From: Acetobacter estunensis
Lineage (GTDB): Bacteria > Pseudomonadota > Alphaproteobacteria > Acetobacterales > Acetobacteraceae
DNA: 41,589 nucleotides
Direction of reading: 5' to 3'
Assembly (NCBI RefSeq): GCF_011516945.1
Contig: NZ_WOTH01000025.1
Coordinates: 1-41,589 of the forward strand
Part shown: positions 33,831 to 41,502 of the stretch, piece after piece
Position numbering within the stretch: position 1 is the stretch's first letter
How the letters are laid out: every line of letters starts with the position of its first letter
The notes under the pieces: generated by a model
Database searches by the model: none
What the model was told of the DNA's origin: nothing
The model's input: only the letters and a program-made list of their open reading frames with translations
Position numbers and translations under genes: made by a program

Positions 33831-33893
33831 CAGGGGGTGGACGATTTCTTGGGGCACCCCCTGTTTTCGTCCACCACCCCGTGCGTTTTTTTT
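33831..33893 (+). promoter_or_regulatory. Mutually exclusive hairpins with T-run upstream of the HTH-repA genes
   Basis: CAGGGGGTG (33831-33839) pairs perfectly with CACCCCCTG (33855-33863). The overlapping segment GGTGGACGA (33836-33844) pairs perfectly with TCGTCCACC (33867-33875). Both stems use 33836-33839, so only one can form. Eight T residues lie at 33886-33893. The layout resembles an attenuator or riboregulator in the leader of the HTH-RepA transcript, whose first ATG is at 33954. The T-run is ten bases from the second stem, so it is not a textbook terminator. Confidence 0.55.
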
Positions 33894-33953
33894 CGCCAGT
33901 CTCCGCCCCAGTACGCGGCGTTACGCCACGTCCTGTTTCAGTGGAGAACAGTC

Positions 33954-34220
33954 ATGGTCCGAAAAAGACCCCAGCCGAGACCGGCCCGGCATCTGCGAAC
34001 CCCGCAGGCCGCTGAATGGCTCGGCATTTCACCAAGAACACTCGAGCGATACCGCACAATTGGCGGTGGTCCCGTCTTCTATAAGCTGGGTAATCGCGTC
34101 ACCTACACGATCGGTGACCTGAAAGCGTGGGTTGAGAACGGCATTTCAAAGTCGATCTTTTCGAAGAACTACATTCTCATGCGTGCTGGTGTTGCGCGGC
34201 GCGGAAGGGGGCGGTCATGA
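33954..34220 (+). CDS. AlpA/excisionase-like helix-turn-helix protein
   Basis: An 88-residue protein. LRTPQAAEWLGISPRTLERYRTIGGGPVFYKLGNRVTYTIGDLKAWVENG is a MerR-like HTH_17 domain as in AlpA and excisionase proteins, with the usual 'GPxFxKxGxRVxY' wing. The ATG at 33954 follows GTGGAGAACAG; longer frames to 33837 run through the leader hairpins. It overlaps the repA start by ATGA, so it is likely a co-transcribed regulator of replication or excision. Confidence 0.88.
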   Translation: MVRKRPQPRPARHLRTPQAAEWLGISPRTLERYRTIGGGPVFYKLGNRVTYTIGDLKAWVENGISKSIFSKNYILMRAGVARRGRGRS

Positions 34221-35044
34221 CCCCCTGCATGCCGCGCCTGCTCATGTCCAATGCGTTCTTCGCACTGGGGAAGGGACGCCGCCGCGCCCCGCTGCGCTTC
34301 AGGCAGGGAAGCCAAAACATCCTCGTTTCGTCCCCGATGGCGCTTGCGACCATCTGGGATGCGGACATCCTGATCTGGGCGACATCGACGATGATCGCCG
34401 CACAGCGTTGCGGCGCGCCGATCCCAACGGTCCTGCAGGCAACACGATATGAAATCCTCGGATTTCCCGGGCGTGACGTGTCGGGCGGATATTATGAGCG
34501 TCTGCCAGACGGCCTTGAACGGCTGAGCCGGACCAACGTCGTCATCAGCGCGTCCGAATGGACCGATGAGCAGACCGGCGCTCCGTGGATCGAAGACTGG
34601 CAGATCTCCGCCGGTGTCGTTCACATCCGTCTCGCAGCCTGGTTCCGCGAGGCGGTGCTCACGCCTCGGGCCGTGCTTGCGCTCGACCCGGCCTACTTCA
34701 CCCTCACCAGCGGCTTCGAGCGCCTGCTCTACCTGATCGCACGCCGGCATGCGGGACGGCAACGTGACGGCTGGGCCTTCGAGGTCGCCCATCTTCATCG
34801 CAAGACCGGGATCACCCAGACGCTTGTCGCATTCGTGGCTCTCCTTCGACGTTTGGCCCGCAGCAACACGCTCCCCGGTTATCGCATCGAACTGTCCGAC
34901 CTGAGCTGGCCGAAGCACGTGCGCTTTCGACCAATCGGCGGTCCTTCTGTGGATAAACTTGTGGGTATCCCTGTCGATAATTCTGAGCGGACACGCCTAT
35001 CGACCGTCGAATCCACGCCTATCGCATGCGAAAATCATGGATAA
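34217..35044 (+). CDS. repA: Replication initiator protein A (RepA/RPA family)
   Basis: A 275-residue protein similar to the RPA (PF10134) replication initiators of alphaproteobacterial plasmids and elements: MALATIWDADILIWATSTMIAAQ, LQATRYEILGFPGRDVSGGYYERLPDGLERLSRTNVV, TLTSGFERLLYLIARRHAG and LRRLARSNTLPGYRIEL. It would bind an origin near its own gene and start replication of the element. Translation is coupled to the HTH gene. Beyond it lie a palindrome at 35081-35098 and a terminator at 35191-35212. The parA gene that commonly follows in this type of module is not seen. Confidence 0.85.
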   Translation: MTPCMPRLLMSNAFFALGKGRRRAPLRFRQGSQNILVSSPMALATIWDADILIWATSTMIAAQRCGAPIPTVLQATRYEILGFPGRDVSGGYYERLPDGLERLSRTNVVISASEWTDEQTGAPWIEDWQISAGVVHIRLAAWFREAVLTPRAVLALDPAYFTLTSGFERLLYLIARRHAGRQRDGWAFEVAHLHRKTGITQTLVAFVALLRRLARSNTLPGYRIELSDLSWPKHVRFRPIGGPSVDKLVGIPVDNSERTRLSTVESTPIACENHG

Positions 35045-35080
35045 GAGACTGGAAAATAATGACAAATCGCCTCTCTCTAA

Positions 35081-35098
35081 AGAGTCTAAATAGACTCT
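35081..35098. repeat. 18-base palindrome downstream of repA
   Basis: AGAGTCTA/TAGACTCT (35081-35088, 35091-35098) around AA. It contains two GANTC sites (GAGTC and GACTC). The flanks are AT-rich, unlike the surrounding DNA. A replication, partition or methylation-controlled site is possible; it is too weak in stem GC for a terminator and no long T-run follows. Confidence 0.5.
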
Positions 35099-35190
35099 CT
35101 TTGTACATGCATACCGCGCGCGACCCAATGCATGGTCCATGGCATCCGGTCCTCTCCGTGCCTCAGGGTGGTTGCGGGCACTGCGGCGAC

Positions 35191-35212
35191 AGCGGAACCG
35201 ATCCGCTTTTTT
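35191..35212 (+). terminator. Rho-independent terminator after repA
   Basis: AGCGGA (35191-35196) pairs with TCCGCT (35202-35207) around a five-base loop, followed by a run of six T (35207-35212). It separates repA from the methyltransferase-led operon. Confidence 0.7.
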
Positions 35213-35297
35213 CGTCTCATGTCCGGCTCTGCCAAAGCCGCCGCCTTGCCCGGCCAGGCAATAGCTGCTGCCGATTGGTTGGTGTGGAGGCACCGTC

Positions 35298-36041
35298 ATG
35301 ACGCTGCTCTGCGGCGACTGCCGCGACGTCATGCCGGCGCACGGACCATACGACCTGATCCTTGCAGATCCACCTTACGGCGAGACGTCCCTGTCCTGGG
35401 ACCGTCGCATCACAGGCTGGCTGCCGCTTGCGGCGCAGGCCCTCACGCCATCCGGTTCGCTCTGGGTGTTCGGCTCCCTGCGCAGCTTCATGGCGACGAG
35501 CGGCGACTTCCGCGCGGCTGCCCTGCGGCATGCTCAGGAAATCGTCTGGGAAAAGCAGAACGGCAGCGTGTTCCATGCCGACCGGTTCCGTCGTGTCCAC
35601 GAACTGCTCGTGCAGTTCTATCCTGCCTCCGTCCGCTGGCAGTCTGTCTACAACGCTGTCGCGACAACGGATGACGCCCGGGCGCGGGTCATACGTCGTA
35701 AGCAGCGTCCCCCGCATACCGGCGCGATCCCGTCCTCGATCTACCGTATTCTCGACGGCGGCCCGCGTCTCGCCCGCTCCGTGCAGCGCTTCCGCAATGT
35801 TCATGGCCGCGCCATCCATCCCACCGAAAAGCCCGTGGCGCTGCTCGACCTGCTGGTGCGGATGAACTGCCCGCCCGACGGCCTTGTGGGCGACTGGTTC
35901 GCCGGGTCCGGCGCCGCCGGCGTCGCCTACCGGCTGGCCGGACGCCGCTATGTCGGCTGCGAGATCGATCCGGATATGGCCCAACGCGCCCGCGATCGCC
36001 TTGCTGCCATTCTTCCCTTTCCTGTCGGAGAACCGTCATGA
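35298..36041 (+). CDS. DNA methyltransferase (N6-adenine/N4-cytosine, DPPY-first)
   Basis: A 247-residue methyltransferase with the catalytic motif LADPPYGETSLSWD near residues 27-40 and the AdoMet-binding motif DWFAGSGAAGVAYRLAGRRYVGCEIDPD near 200-225. The order (DPPY before FxGxG) is that of the beta class. No restriction enzyme gene is adjacent, so it is an orphan enzyme; on conjugative elements such enzymes can protect incoming DNA from host restriction or mark the origin. GGAGG lies before the ATG, and its stop overlaps the DUF2840 start as ATGA. Confidence 0.88.
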   Translation: MTLLCGDCRDVMPAHGPYDLILADPPYGETSLSWDRRITGWLPLAAQALTPSGSLWVFGSLRSFMATSGDFRAAALRHAQEIVWEKQNGSVFHADRFRRVHELLVQFYPASVRWQSVYNAVATTDDARARVIRRKQRPPHTGAIPSSIYRILDGGPRLARSVQRFRNVHGRAIHPTEKPVALLDLLVRMNCPPDGLVGDWFAGSGAAGVAYRLAGRRYVGCEIDPDMAQRARDRLAAILPFPVGEPS

Positions 36042-36514
36042 ACGATCTTCGCTCCCCCGCCGGCGCGCAGCTCGATCTGGTCTGGATCGAGACCCGCATC
36101 GAGCAATGGCTGCGGTTCGGCTATCCCGAAACCAGCGTCAGAATTGACCGTCACAGGCGTCGCGTAAGTTTCGCCGCAGGCGATGTGTTCGCCCTGATGC
36201 GCTGGCTTGCCAGCGACACGGGCGCCGTCACGGTGTCCATCGACATCGTGCGAGCCATGCCGCCGGACGAGCCATGCGCCGTCCTGCCATGGATCACCGG
36301 CGCTGCCGACAGGCTGCTGCGCCAGACCGGTGATGCTCCGGTCCGGACGGTGCTCGACACCATCACTCGCATCGAGCGGCAGGGCCTCGATCCTCGCGCT
36401 GTGTGCCCGGACTACTGGCGCGATCTCGACGAGCGGTTGCGGACCAGTCGGCCCGTGCCGCCCTATGACCGCGCCCGCCACGAGGCGTGGCTCTGGCGGA
36501 GGGCTGCGTCATGA
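36038..36514 (+). CDS. DUF2840 family protein
   Basis: A 158-residue protein with the DUF2840 pattern: DLVWIETRIEQWLRFGYPETSVRIDRHRRRVSFAAGDVFALMRW and a C-terminal RPVPPYDRARHEAWLWRR. The family is known from the transfer-gene region of alphaproteobacterial plasmids and integrative elements, between partition or replication genes and traF. Its function is unknown. It overlaps both neighbours by ATGA, so it belongs to the operon of the methyltransferase and TraF. Confidence 0.88.
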   Translation: MNDLRSPAGAQLDLVWIETRIEQWLRFGYPETSVRIDRHRRRVSFAAGDVFALMRWLASDTGAVTVSIDIVRAMPPDEPCAVLPWITGAADRLLRQTGDAPVRTVLDTITRIERQGLDPRAVCPDYWRDLDERLRTSRPVPPYDRARHEAWLWRRAAS

Positions 36515-37140
36515 CCCGCCGCGCCTGGCTCTTCACCACGTATTTCGCTGCCCTCATGACCCTGGCGACGACCGGTGTCTCGCCCAGCCCGCGCTGGGTG
36601 TGGAACGCCACCGCCAGCGTGCCGGTGGGCCTCTATCGGGTCACACCCACTCCGGCGCTGCGCGTCGGCGACATCGTGGCGCTGCATCTGCCCGAGCGCG
36701 ACGCGACGTTGCTGGCCACGCGTGGCTATCTGCCCTTCGGCGTGCCGCTGCTCAAGCCGGTCGCGGCGCTCGCCGGTCAGACCGTCTGCCGCCTCGGCCC
36801 GCACGTCACCATCGACGGCAAGGCGGCGGGTGACGCCAAACCTGTCGATCATCGGGGGCGTCCATTGCCCGTCTGGCGTGGCTGCATCCGTCTCGGCCCG
36901 GGACAGGTCTTTGTCATGAACCCGGCGGTCCCGACCAGTCTCGACGGGCGCTATTTCGGTGTCCTGTCGGCCGACACAGTGATTGGTCGCGCCACGCCCG
37001 TCTACCTGCGGACGGGCGACGCCGAACCGCCGCCCCCGCGTTTCGAACCCCTTCCGGATCTGACGGATCCGGGTCGACATCCCCCCATGATGATGGCGCG
37101 CCCCGCTCCCGTGAAGAGCGCCGGGCCTCCGCTGGAGTGA
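36511..37140 (+). CDS. traF: TraF-like S26 family conjugal signal peptidase
   Basis: A 209-residue protein with an N-terminal membrane anchor (AWLFTTYFAALMTLATTGV) and the S26 peptidase catalytic dyad: Ser at about residue 36 in TASVPVGLYRV and Lys at about 82 in LLKPVAALAGQTVC. It ends in a proline-rich tail. TraF peptidases of the IncP type cyclise or process the pilin TrbC. No trbC is seen in this window. Start ATG 36511 overlaps the DUF2840 stop (ATGA); an upstream ATG at 36487 is inside that gene. Confidence 0.88.
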   Translation: MTRRAWLFTTYFAALMTLATTGVSPSPRWVWNATASVPVGLYRVTPTPALRVGDIVALHLPERDATLLATRGYLPFGVPLLKPVAALAGQTVCRLGPHVTIDGKAAGDAKPVDHRGRPLPVWRGCIRLGPGQVFVMNPAVPTSLDGRYFGVLSADTVIGRATPVYLRTGDAEPPPPRFEPLPDLTDPGRHPPMMMARPAPVKSAGPPLE

Positions 37141-37194
37141 CGCCATGACGCCGCCATACATCATCTCAATTCTCGACAGGAAAGCGTTCAACCT

Positions 37195-37536
37195 ATGAGC
37201 CAGATCGGTTTCTTCACGCGCACTGCGAATGGCTTTGCCGGGCGCCTGCGCACGCTCGCCCTCGACGCGGAACTGACCTTCGTACGCTCCGAGAATGCAG
37301 ACGCGGAAAACGCCCCAGACTATCGCATCCACCTCGGTGACAGTGCCGAAGCGCCGGAGATCGGGGCCGGCTGGACCCGCACCGGGGAACGCGCCGGGGA
37401 ATACGTCTCGGTGTTGCTGGACGATCCCTCGCTCGCCCAGCCGATTCGCGCCACCCTGTTTCAGGCTGGTCGTGGCGGACGCGTCTGGAATCTTGTCTGG
37501 GCGCGCGCCACGAAGCGTCAGGGAGGTCGGGAATGA
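37195..37536 (+). CDS. DUF736 family protein (second copy)
   Basis: A 113-residue DUF736 protein (IGFFTRTANGFAGRLRTLAL, NAPDYRIHLG, YVSVLLDDPSLAQPIRATLF). It is diverged from the copy at 31390, sharing the domain pattern but with different sequence in most of the strand segments, so the two are old paralogues rather than a recent duplication. AGGAAAG lies upstream and the next gene overlaps its stop by ATGA. Its role is unknown. Confidence 0.9.
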   Translation: MSQIGFFTRTANGFAGRLRTLALDAELTFVRSENADAENAPDYRIHLGDSAEAPEIGAGWTRTGERAGEYVSVLLDDPSLAQPIRATLFQAGRGGRVWNLVWARATKRQGGRE

Positions 37537-38128
37537 CACTCACCCGTCTCCGGCTCGGCTATGCCGATCCCCCTTACGTCAATTGTGCCCATCTCTATCG
37601 CGGACAGCCGGACTACGCGGGGGAGGTCGATCATGCGGCCCTCGTGCGGCATCTCGACGCGACCTATGACGGCTGGGTCCTGCATGCTGCCGCGACACCG
37701 GCGTCGATCGCAGTGTTGGCACCACTGGTCGAGGCCACGGGCGCACGCTGGATGGCATGGGTGAAGGGCTTCGCCGCCTTCAAACGCAACGTCCCGGTCG
37801 CCTATGCGTGGGAGCCGGTCATCATCAAGGCGGCGCGTCGTCCTGTTGTCAGCCCTCGCCTGGTCATGCGGGACTGGATTCAGGAGAGCATCACCCTGCG
37901 TCGCGGATTGCCGGCGCGAAGCCCGAAGCGGTGTGTCACTGGGCCTTCGAAATGCTCGGTGCCCGTCCGGACGACGCGCTAGACGATCTCTATCCCGGGA
38001 CCGGAGCGGTGACGCGGGCATGGGAGTCATGGCGCCGGAAGTTCTTCCTGCCGCAGGTCTGCCTATCGCCGCCGAAACATCGCCCGGATGATCCGCCGCT
38101 CGATCTGCTCATACCGGAGGATTTCTAA
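37533..38128 (+). pseudogene. Methyltransferase-like gene with a frameshift
   Basis: The first frame (37533-37982) has LRLGYADPPYVNCAHLY, a DPPY catalytic motif, then MAWVKGFAAFKRNVPVAYAWEPVI and MRDWIQESITLRRG. The second frame (ending at 38128) continues with GAKPEAVCHWAFEMLGARPDDALDDLYPGTGAVTRAWESWRRKF, holding the PGTG AdoMet-binding motif. The join lies near 37910, where CCGGCGCG probably lost one G. The span is 596 bases, which is not a multiple of three. Intact, it would be a protein of about 198 residues in the beta-class order. The frameshift splits the two essential motifs and would inactivate it, unless it is a sequencing error or programmed. Confidence 0.7.
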
Positions 38129-38793
38129 TGAGGGGGGCGGCTTTCTGTCGAAGGGGCGCCCTGGCGGTCGCCCGGTTCGGGCTCGCGCTGGTGCTCTCGC
38201 CCGTTCCGGGACAGGCGCAGGATCTCGATGCGCTGGTGCGGGAGGCCGCCCGGCAAGCCGCTATCCCGCCGTCATGGATCCGTGCAGTATTACGCATCGA
38301 GAGTGACGGTGATCGGCACGCCGTGTCGTCGGCGGGGGCCATGGGGCTGATGCAGATCATGCCCGGCACGTGGCGTGACCTGCGCCGCACCCTCAATCTC
38401 GGTGCCGATCCGTTTGACCCGCATGACAACATCACCGCCGGCGCCGCCTATCTGCGCTGGCTTCACGACCGTTATGGCGATGTCGGGTTTCTGGCCGCCT
38501 ATAATGCCGGCCCCAGACGTTATGACGAGCATCTGGCGACCGGCAGACCGCTACCCGACGAGACGCGGGCGTATGTGGCTTCGGTTGTGCGGTGGATGGG
38601 GGATGACGCTGTTCCGACCGTTCTCAGTCAGCTGTCGGGCACCCCGTCTCCGCTCATTCCTGTAGCCATCGGTGGTCTTTTCGCCGGGCCTGCCCATCCT
38701 GTCGCGAGCGATACGGCTGCGGTCGGCGACAGTCTGGCTCCAGGAAGGTCTGCGGGACTCTTCGTCCCGGCTGGCTGGAGGGAAGCACCATGA
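38128..38793 (+). CDS. VirB1-like lytic transglycosylase
   Basis: A 221-residue protein with a signal peptide (about residues 1-30, cleaved after GQA) and an SLT domain: catalytic Glu at about 58 in AVLRIESDGD, GAMGLMQIMPGTW, NITAGAAYLRWLHDRYGDVGFLAAYNAGP. It would cut peptidoglycan to allow assembly of a transfer apparatus. Its start overlaps the previous stop by one base (TAATG). It sits right before the oriT region and relaxase, as in related elements. Confidence 0.92.
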   Translation: MRGAAFCRRGALAVARFGLALVLSPVPGQAQDLDALVREAARQAAIPPSWIRAVLRIESDGDRHAVSSAGAMGLMQIMPGTWRDLRRTLNLGADPFDPHDNITAGAAYLRWLHDRYGDVGFLAAYNAGPRRYDEHLATGRPLPDETRAYVASVVRWMGDDAVPTVLSQLSGTPSPLIPVAIGGLFAGPAHPVASDTAAVGDSLAPGRSAGLFVPAGWREAP

Positions 38794-39044
38794 GCAGACA
38801 CTTCATGCTCACCTTCGACGTGCGGCCTGGTCCGGGTTTAGAAGGGCCGGTGGGGATGCTGGGGGAGGGGGTAGCGTATAGGCAGGATAAAAGCCGCGAG
38901 GTGCGGCACGGTTGGGGGTGGTTTTGTGGCGGGTTTCTGCGGATTTTCGGCACCCTCTGCGAGGTGCGCGGAGCTTTGAAGCCTGCCGGTTCCCGTTTCT
39001 GGCGGTTTACCGCCATTTCGCGCACATCGCGGGCATTAGCATGA
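38790..39044 (+). CDS. Hypothetical ORF spanning the oriT region
   Basis: Frame of 84 residues beginning at ATG 38790, which overlaps the transglycosylase stop (ATGA), and ending with TGA 39042-39044, which overlaps the relaxase start (ATGA at 39041). It is therefore coupled to both neighbours, but it has no recognised domain and contains runs of Gly codons and the nic-like site. It may be real, or may simply be a reading frame preserved by chance across the oriT. Confidence 0.35.
   Translation: MSRHFMLTFDVRPGPGLEGPVGMLGEGVAYRQDKSREVRHGWGWFCGGFLRIFGTLCEVRGALKPAGSRFWRFTAISRTSRALA
38881..38907 (-). other. Putative origin of transfer (oriT), IncP/VirD2-type nic core
   Basis: GGCAGGATA (38881-38889) reads TATCCTGCC on the minus strand, matching the YATCCTG^Y nic consensus of IncP plasmids and the Ti T-DNA border (cleavage predicted between 38883 and 38882 on the minus strand). 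Five-base inverted repeat GCCGC/GCGGC (38893-38897, 38903-38907) lies on its 5' side, as in RP4. It is 152 bases upstream of the relaxase ATG. Confidence 0.65.
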
Positions 39045-40786
39045 AGAATGACGACGATTTCCGGGTTCGTCCCGGACGCATCCGTTCCCCTGGCGCCCAG
39101 CGTGCACGTCCCTTTATCGCGCAGGCCCTGGCGGCAACCCAGCGTGCTGGGGGCATGGGGCGGGGACGTCAGGGAACTGGAGGAAGTGGTCGCTCGACCT
39201 TCGGGCGTGGCCGTGTCGCGAGCGCGCATGCCAACCGGTTTCTGACCACCCGATCGCGTGGGGTGGTGATCAAGGCCCGCGTGGTGAAGCACGGCCCTCG
39301 GGCCGCACCGCTGACGCCCCACCTGCGTTATCTGCGCCGCGAGGGCGTCACGAAGGACGGCGCGAAGGCAAAGATGTTCGGCCCGGAACAGGACGAAGTC
39401 GATCCCAAAGCCTTCGCCGAGCGCTGTGCCGATGACCGTCACCATTTTCGTTTCATCGTCTCGCCAGATGATGCGGTGGAAATGGCGGACCTGAAGCGCT
39501 TCACGCGCGATCTTATGATGCAGGCTGAGCATGATCTCGGCACGAAGCTCGACTGGGCGGCGGTTGATCACTGGAACACCGAACATCCCCATGTCCATGT
39601 CATCGTGCGCGGCAAGGCGCAGGACGGCGAGGACTTGGTAATCTCGCGCGATTACATCCGTGAAGGCATGCGTGGTCGTGCGCAGGAACTCGTGACCCGC
39701 GAGCTTGGTGTGCGCAATGACATCGAGATCCGGCGTGCCGTCGAACGTCAGGTCGAGGCGGATCGCTGGACGCAGCTTGACCGCCAGCTTCAGCGCGATG
39801 CAAATGAGCACGGGATCATCGACATGCGTCCCACGCCCGATCGCCGGTCCGATACGTTCGAGGTACTCAAGGTGGGCCGTCTCCGGCGCCTGGAAGGCTT
39901 GGGGCTGGCGCAGCAGATCGGGCCGGGTCGGTGGGCGTTGGAGGAACACGCGGAGGCCACGCTGCGTGAGATGGGTGAGCGCAACGACATCATCAAACGG
40001 ATCCACCGTGGTCTCGCCGAGCAGGGCGTCGAGCGCCCGCAATCCTCGTGGGTGCTGGCCGCCGAGGAAACCGCCCATCCCGTCATCGGCAAACTGGTCG
40101 GGCGCGGGCTGGATGATGAGCTGAAGGGTACGGCCTTCGCAGTGGTGGATGGGATCGATGGGCGTACGCACCACATCCATCTTCCGAGCCTGGAGGCAAC
40201 CACCGACGCTCCAATGGGGGCGATCGTTGAATTGCGCCGGTTCGAGGACGCAAAAGGACGGGCACGTGTTGCGTTGGCGGTGCGGTCGGACTTCACACTA
40301 GACCAGCAGGTGGAGGCGCAGGGGGCGACGTGGCTGGACCGACAGGCTGTAGCGAAGGAACAGCCGGAACTCGGGGGTGGTTTCGGGGCTGAGGTGCGGG
40401 ATGCGATGCGTCAGCGCGTTGATTATCTCGCACGGGAGGGGTTCGCACAACGGGAAGGGGGGGAGCGCGTCAAGTTCGAGCGTGGCTTGCTCACTGCGCT
40501 CCGTAATCGGGAGGTAAGGGCACTGGGCGAAAGGCTTGCGCTGCAGGAGGGAAAGGCCTTCGACTTTGTTGCTCCTGGCGACAACGTGGCCGGTGTCTAT
40601 CGGAAACGTCTTGCTCTTGCATCAGGGCGGTACGCGATGATTGACAACGGCTTGGGCTTTCAACTTGTCCCGTGGACGCCATCTCTGGAGAAACAGATCT
40701 GCAATGCGGTCTCCGGGGTGGCGAAGAGCAATGCATCTATCGCCTGGGAATTCTCGCAGCGACGGGAGGCGGGGATTGCGATGTGA
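39041..40786 (+). CDS. DUF3363 relaxase/mobilisation protein (VirD2-like)
   Basis: A 581-residue relaxase. The N-terminal half carries PHLRYLRREG with the candidate catalytic tyrosine, then HHFRFIVSPDDA and the metal-binding histidine cluster HWNTEHPHVHVIVRG at about 173-187 (three-His HUH motif). The C-terminal half is DUF3363. It should nick oriT and lead the strand into the recipient. Start at ATG 39041 (overlapping the preceding frame's stop); no good ribosome site is visible, so translational coupling is likely. An ORF extending upstream to 38912 runs across oriT. No traG or trb genes follow in this window. Confidence 0.9.
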   Translation: MKNDDDFRVRPGRIRSPGAQRARPFIAQALAATQRAGGMGRGRQGTGGSGRSTFGRGRVASAHANRFLTTRSRGVVIKARVVKHGPRAAPLTPHLRYLRREGVTKDGAKAKMFGPEQDEVDPKAFAERCADDRHHFRFIVSPDDAVEMADLKRFTRDLMMQAEHDLGTKLDWAAVDHWNTEHPHVHVIVRGKAQDGEDLVISRDYIREGMRGRAQELVTRELGVRNDIEIRRAVERQVEADRWTQLDRQLQRDANEHGIIDMRPTPDRRSDTFEVLKVGRLRRLEGLGLAQQIGPGRWALEEHAEATLREMGERNDIIKRIHRGLAEQGVERPQSSWVLAAEETAHPVIGKLVGRGLDDELKGTAFAVVDGIDGRTHHIHLPSLEATTDAPMGAIVELRRFEDAKGRARVALAVRSDFTLDQQVEAQGATWLDRQAVAKEQPELGGGFGAEVRDAMRQRVDYLAREGFAQREGGERVKFERGLLTALRNREVRALGERLALQEGKAFDFVAPGDNVAGVYRKRLALASGRYAMIDNGLGFQLVPWTPSLEKQICNAVSGVAKSNASIAWEFSQRREAGIAM

Positions 40787-41223
40787 GCTAAACAGACAAA
40801 TCGAATGTGAACGATATCAACGCTGTCGAGTTTTGGTCTAAATTAAACAAACAATCTATAATGGTTGTCTCAATCTTTACGTAAATATACAAAGTAGTTT
40901 TGCCTCAAGCCCCCATAATAAACCTGAAAATATCTCTTTTATAGACCTACGAATCCACTTCGTTGAAAACCTCAGGTTTAAAGTTCTTCCCCCATAAGAA
41001 GATCCTTCGGCGTCGCCTCAGAGAAGAGACAGAGCTTGGTGAAGTTTAGGTGTCCCTAGGGAAAAAGAGGAAGCTCTACCGACTCAGGCTTCGTCTGTCC
41101 TGACATAGCGGACCACAATGTCGCTCATTCTGATGATAAAGGGGGAAATAGGCGCGAATGGGCGGGCTAGACCTTAATCGCTAGGTCGCCCCGAAATAAA
41201 CTTCTCAGCGAAAGGGTATAACA
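40787..41223. other. 437-base gap before the MFS remnant
   Basis: AT-rich compared with the transfer genes. No convincing coding frame, promoter or terminator was found. Only a short palindrome TCCCTAGGGA (about 41052-41061) stands out. The sequence change after the relaxase stop suggests this is where the conserved transfer module breaks off and unrelated DNA begins. Confidence 0.5.
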
Positions 41224-41500
41224 ATGAGTCAGTTGTGTATCGATGAACCACGAGACGAGGTTCAAGATCTCCGACGTCGCGCTCACGAACTGCCGAAAGG
41301 AAAACTACTGGCGCTGGCATGCGCTGGATTTATTACGATCTTGACGGAGGCGTACCTGCCGGCCTCCTCCCGCAAATAGGGCAAGGCTTACACGTTTCTG
41401 GCGCTGCAGTCGGACAACTCGTAACGATATACGCCATCGGATCAATGATTGCGGCAATACCTTTAACATCTTTGACTCAGTGTCTGACCGAAAATGAGTT
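41224..41500 (+). pseudogene. MFS transporter remnant, frameshifted and IS-interrupted
   Basis: ATG 41224 (near AAAGGG) starts a frame that stops at TAG 41377-41379 after LTEAYLPASSRK. The next frame continues the same protein, PAGLLPQIGQGLHVSGAAVGQLVTIYAIGSMIAAIPLTSLT, which is the first two helices of an MFS drug/sugar-type transporter. The frame change lies near 41350-41355 (GAGGCGTACCTGCC). After about 41480 the similarity ends and IS sequence begins, so the gene is disrupted twice and cannot be functional. Confidence 0.7.
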
Positions 41501-41502
41501 GA

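Noticed and set aside
38654..40180. 508-residue minus-strand frame opposite the relaxase and oriT
   Set aside because: Antisense to the relaxase; no recognised motif, and it would run across the nic site.
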